NCBI GenBank assembly: GCA_025934775.1 | Contig: JAICWO010000014.1 | Coordinates: forward strand, 1-64,000 | Direction of reading: 5' to 3' | Source: Gemmatimonadaceae bacterium | GTDB lineage: Bacteria > Gemmatimonadota > Gemmatimonadetes > Gemmatimonadales > Gemmatimonadaceae | DNA length: 64,000 nt | Shown: piece after piece, positions 62,313 to 64,000 of the stretch | How the letters are laid out: the number at the start of each line of letters is the position of its first letter | Numbering within the stretch: the first letter of the stretch is position 1 | Made by a program: the position numbers and the translations under genes | The notes under the pieces: generated by a model | What the model saw: the letters and a program-made list of their open reading frames with translations, nothing else | Database searches by the model: none | What the model was told of the DNA's origin: nothing

Positions 62313-63580
62313 CCGTTTCCGTTACTCACCGTCGCCCCGGCACGCCTGAGGCGTCCGGCAAGCGCGTCGTTCAATCGCGCGGTGAGCACGAGCTCGTCCC
62401 CGTCCATCTGTTGATCGACGACCTCCGCCTCGCGATGGATCTCCGACAGCAGCTTGCCGTCCGTCGGTGACATGCGGATCTCGGCGAGCGGCCGGCGCGC
62501 GCGCGCGGCGCCGAGGAGCGCGCGCCGGAGAGGCTCGAGGCCGCCGTCCGCCACCGTCGACACGAACACCGACGACGGGACGAGGTGGCTGATCCGCTCC
62601 TGCAGCCCCATGAGCGTTTCCTGATCGAGCAGATCGATCTTGTTGAACACGAGCAGCTTTGGCCGGTCGTTGACGCCCAGCTCGTCGAGCACCTGATCGA
62701 CGACGACGCGCTGCTCCTCCCACGTCGGCGCGCTCGCGTCGATCACGTGGAGCAGGAGATCGGCCTCGCTCGTCTCCTCGAGCGTGGCGCGGAACGACGC
62801 GACGAGATGGTGCGGCAGCTTGCGAATGAATCCGACGGTGTCGGTGAGCAGAACGTGCGTGCGGTCGCCCAGGTCGACCTCGCGCGTGAGCGGGTCGAGC
62901 GTGGCGAACAGCCGGTTCTCGACGAAGACCTCGCTCGCGCCGGAGAGCGCACGCAGAATCGACGACTTGCCCGCGTTGGTGTAGCCCACGAGCGAGGCCT
63001 TGAATTCGCCCCGGCGCGACTGCCGCTGGATGGCGCGGCCGCGCTGCACGTCGGCGAGCCGCTCGCGCAGCACCTTGATGCGATGGCTGATGAGCCGCCG
63101 GTCGGTCTCGAGCTGCGTCTCACCGGGGCCGCGCATGCCGATGCCGCCGCGGAACTTCTCGAGGTGCGTCCACATGCGCGTGAGCCGCGGCAGCATGTAC
63201 TCGAGCTGCGCCAGCTCCACCTGCATCTTCGCTTCGCTCGTGCGCGCACGCGTCGCGAAGATGTCGAGAATCAGCTCGGCGCGGTCCATCACGCGCTTGC
63301 CGATCGCGTCCTCGATGTTCTTCCCCTGGCTCGGACTCAGCTCGTCGTCGAAGATGACGAGCGACGCGTTGGACTCCGCGACCCGGTCGCGAAGCTCCTC
63401 GATCTTGCCCGACCCCAGGTACGTGCGCGGGTCGGGCCGGTCGATCTGCTGCGTCATGTCGCCGATCACGTCGGCGCCGGCGGTGTCGGCGAGCTCCGCG
63501 AGCTCCTTCAGGTGCTCGTCCACAGCGCGGCGCGCGCCCGGACGCTTGAGCGGAGCCCCCACGAGGAGGGCCCGCTCCAC
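62294..63580 (-). CDS. hflX: Ribosome-associated GTPase HflX
   Basis: 428 residues from the GTG at 63580. The HflX domain (~1-190: RTYLGSGKIEEL, DDELSPSQGKNIEDAIG, RGPGETQLETDRRLI) precedes the G domain with VGYTNAGKSSIL, DTVGFIRKLPHHLV and VFNKIDLLD. Splits stalled ribosomes. The GTG has no ribosome binding site, whereas an ATA codon at 63613 has AGAGGA seven bases upstream and would add eleven in-frame residues; that possible AUA start is unusual. It follows the LEA-like gene. Confidence 0.93.
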   Translation of the reverse strand: MERALLVGAPLKRPGARRAVDEHLKELAELADTAGADVIGDMTQQIDRPDPRTYLGSGKIEELRDRVAESNASLVIFDDELSPSQGKNIEDAIGKRVMDRAELILDIFATRARTSEAKMQVELAQLEYMLPRLTRMWTHLEKFRGGIGMRGPGETQLETDRRLISHRIKVLRERLADVQRGRAIQRQSRRGEFKASLVGYTNAGKSSILRALSGASEVFVENRLFATLDPLTREVDLGDRTHVLLTDTVGFIRKLPHHLVASFRATLEETSEADLLLHVIDASAPTWEEQRVVVDQVLDELGVNDRPKLLVFNKIDLLDQETLMGLQERISHLVPSSVFVSTVADGGLEPLRRALLGAARARRPLAEIRMSPTDGKLLSEIHREAEVVDQQMDGDELVLTARLNDALAGRLRRAGATVSNGNGNGPRS

Positions 63581-63636
63581 GGGCGGGGCGATGACGATCG
63601 GTTCGCGGCTTATGTTGAAGTCCTCTTATGAGAAAA

Positions 63637-64000
63637 CTATCGACCGATGCCGGTGGTCGTGAACCGTCCCGTCGACGAATACGGCACCGTGAAGTTGCCG
63701 ACGGGCGAGCCGACGGTGACGTCGCCGAGCACGTGGTAATCTACCGCTCCCTGATTGAGCAGCGAGCGGCCCGCGGCGCCGATGCCGGCGTACGTGAAGC
63801 TCACCGGAATGGTGACCACGCTCGAGTCGTTGTCCTGCACCGTGAAGCGGCTGTCCATCGAGCCGTTCGCCACCATGACGCTGTCGCCGGCCAGGTTCAC
63901 CCGATAGGTGAGCCGCGTGGCGTCGAGTCGATAGTGATTGGGATTGTACACGCTGAGCAGCACGTCCAGGCTGCCGCCCGTGAGGCCGAGCCCACGGATC
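63637..64000 (-). CDS. LEA type 2/WHy-domain protein, C-terminal part (start outside window)
   Basis: The last ~120 residues of a protein whose start lies beyond base 64000. LLSVYNPNHYRLDATRLTYR with the N-P-N-x-x dipeptide region, and ending TVPYSSTGRFTTTGIGR, matches the LEA14/WHy fold, a beta-sandwich seen in desiccation-related and secreted bacterial proteins. Usually exported or a lipoprotein; the signal cannot be seen here. Upstream of hflX in the same direction. Confidence 0.75.
   Translation of the reverse strand, partial: IRGLGLTGGSLDVLLSVYNPNHYRLDATRLTYRVNLAGDSVMVANGSMDSRFTVQDNDSSVVTIPVSFTYAGIGAAGRSLLNQGAVDYHVLGDVTVGSPVGNFTVPYSSTGRFTTTGIGR

Overview
This window looks like a chromosomal segment of a high-GC, Gram-negative-type bacterium, most likely a member of the Gemmatimonadota. 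The phylum is an inference from gene style and gene order; no rRNA gene is present to settle it. Outer-membrane genes support a diderm envelope: an MlaEFD-type lipid transporter, the heptose-7-phosphate kinase HldA, a beta-barrel-like secreted protein and a TonB-plug-like protein. I see no insertion sequence, CRISPR array or intact prophage. Almost everything is dense housekeeping sequence, mostly on the minus strand, with repeated 4-base ATGA/GTGA stop-start overlaps. No stretch over 300 bases lacks a gene.

Region 1 (1-9.1 kb, minus) is a lysine/diaminopimelate run, xre-dapE-asd-lysC-dapB-dapA-dapD-aroA-cmk, followed by rpsA from its own promoter. Region 2 (9.1-11.7 kb, plus) is the least ordinary part. 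It holds a Rad52/DdrA-type single-strand annealing protein with a C-terminal zinc ribbon, and a small basic protein with a zinc-knuckle-like motif. These are set against the divergent xre gene through promoters that point at each other. A TonB-plug-like protein and a small unknown protein follow. Region 3 (11.6-15.4 kb) has tRNA-Leu and tRNA-Gly, a six-hairpin glycosidase and a secreted barrel-like protein.

Region 4 (15.4-29.1 kb, minus) is pheS-pheT-zapB-like-zapA-[structured RNA, possible 6S]-rny-folD-xseA-xseB-ispA-dxs-nadK-recN. Region 5 (29.2-30.6 kb, minus) is infC-rpmI-rplT, with a consensus promoter, a leader that can form a terminator or an alternative pairing, and an AUU start for infC. 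Region 6 (30.6-35.5 kb) has a THUMP-like methyltransferase, an MBL hydrolase, a DnaQ-like exonuclease, arginine deiminase, and the divergent redox sensor gene rex with a near-perfect Rex operator. Region 7 (35.5-43.3 kb, minus) has a zinc-ribbon coiled-coil protein, recJ, rsmD, coaD, pta, an RsbV/RsbW/RsbU-type partner-switching set, and rsmA.

Region 8 (43.4-48.3 kb, minus) is rpsU-yqeY-mutS2-dnaG. Region 9 (48.4-56.1 kb, minus) is CMD-obgE-dprA-hemW and hrcA-dnaJ-prmA-rsmE-hit. Region 10 (56-64 kb) has an L-asparaginase-II-like protein, an EamA exporter, mlaE-mlaF-mlaD, then plus-strand hldA with tRNA-Met and tRNA-Val, and finally hflX and a LEA/WHy-domain lipoprotein-like fragment on the minus strand.

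Together these genes cover lysine and peptidoglycan precursor supply, translation, isoprenoid precursor synthesis, DNA repair, protein folding and envelope lipid transport. The most interesting items are the regulator/Rad52-like locus with face-to-face promoters, the infC leader switch, the Rex box beside arginine deiminase, the unassigned RNA between zapA and rny, and two apparently leaderless genes (hrcA, hldA) that share one promoter geometry.
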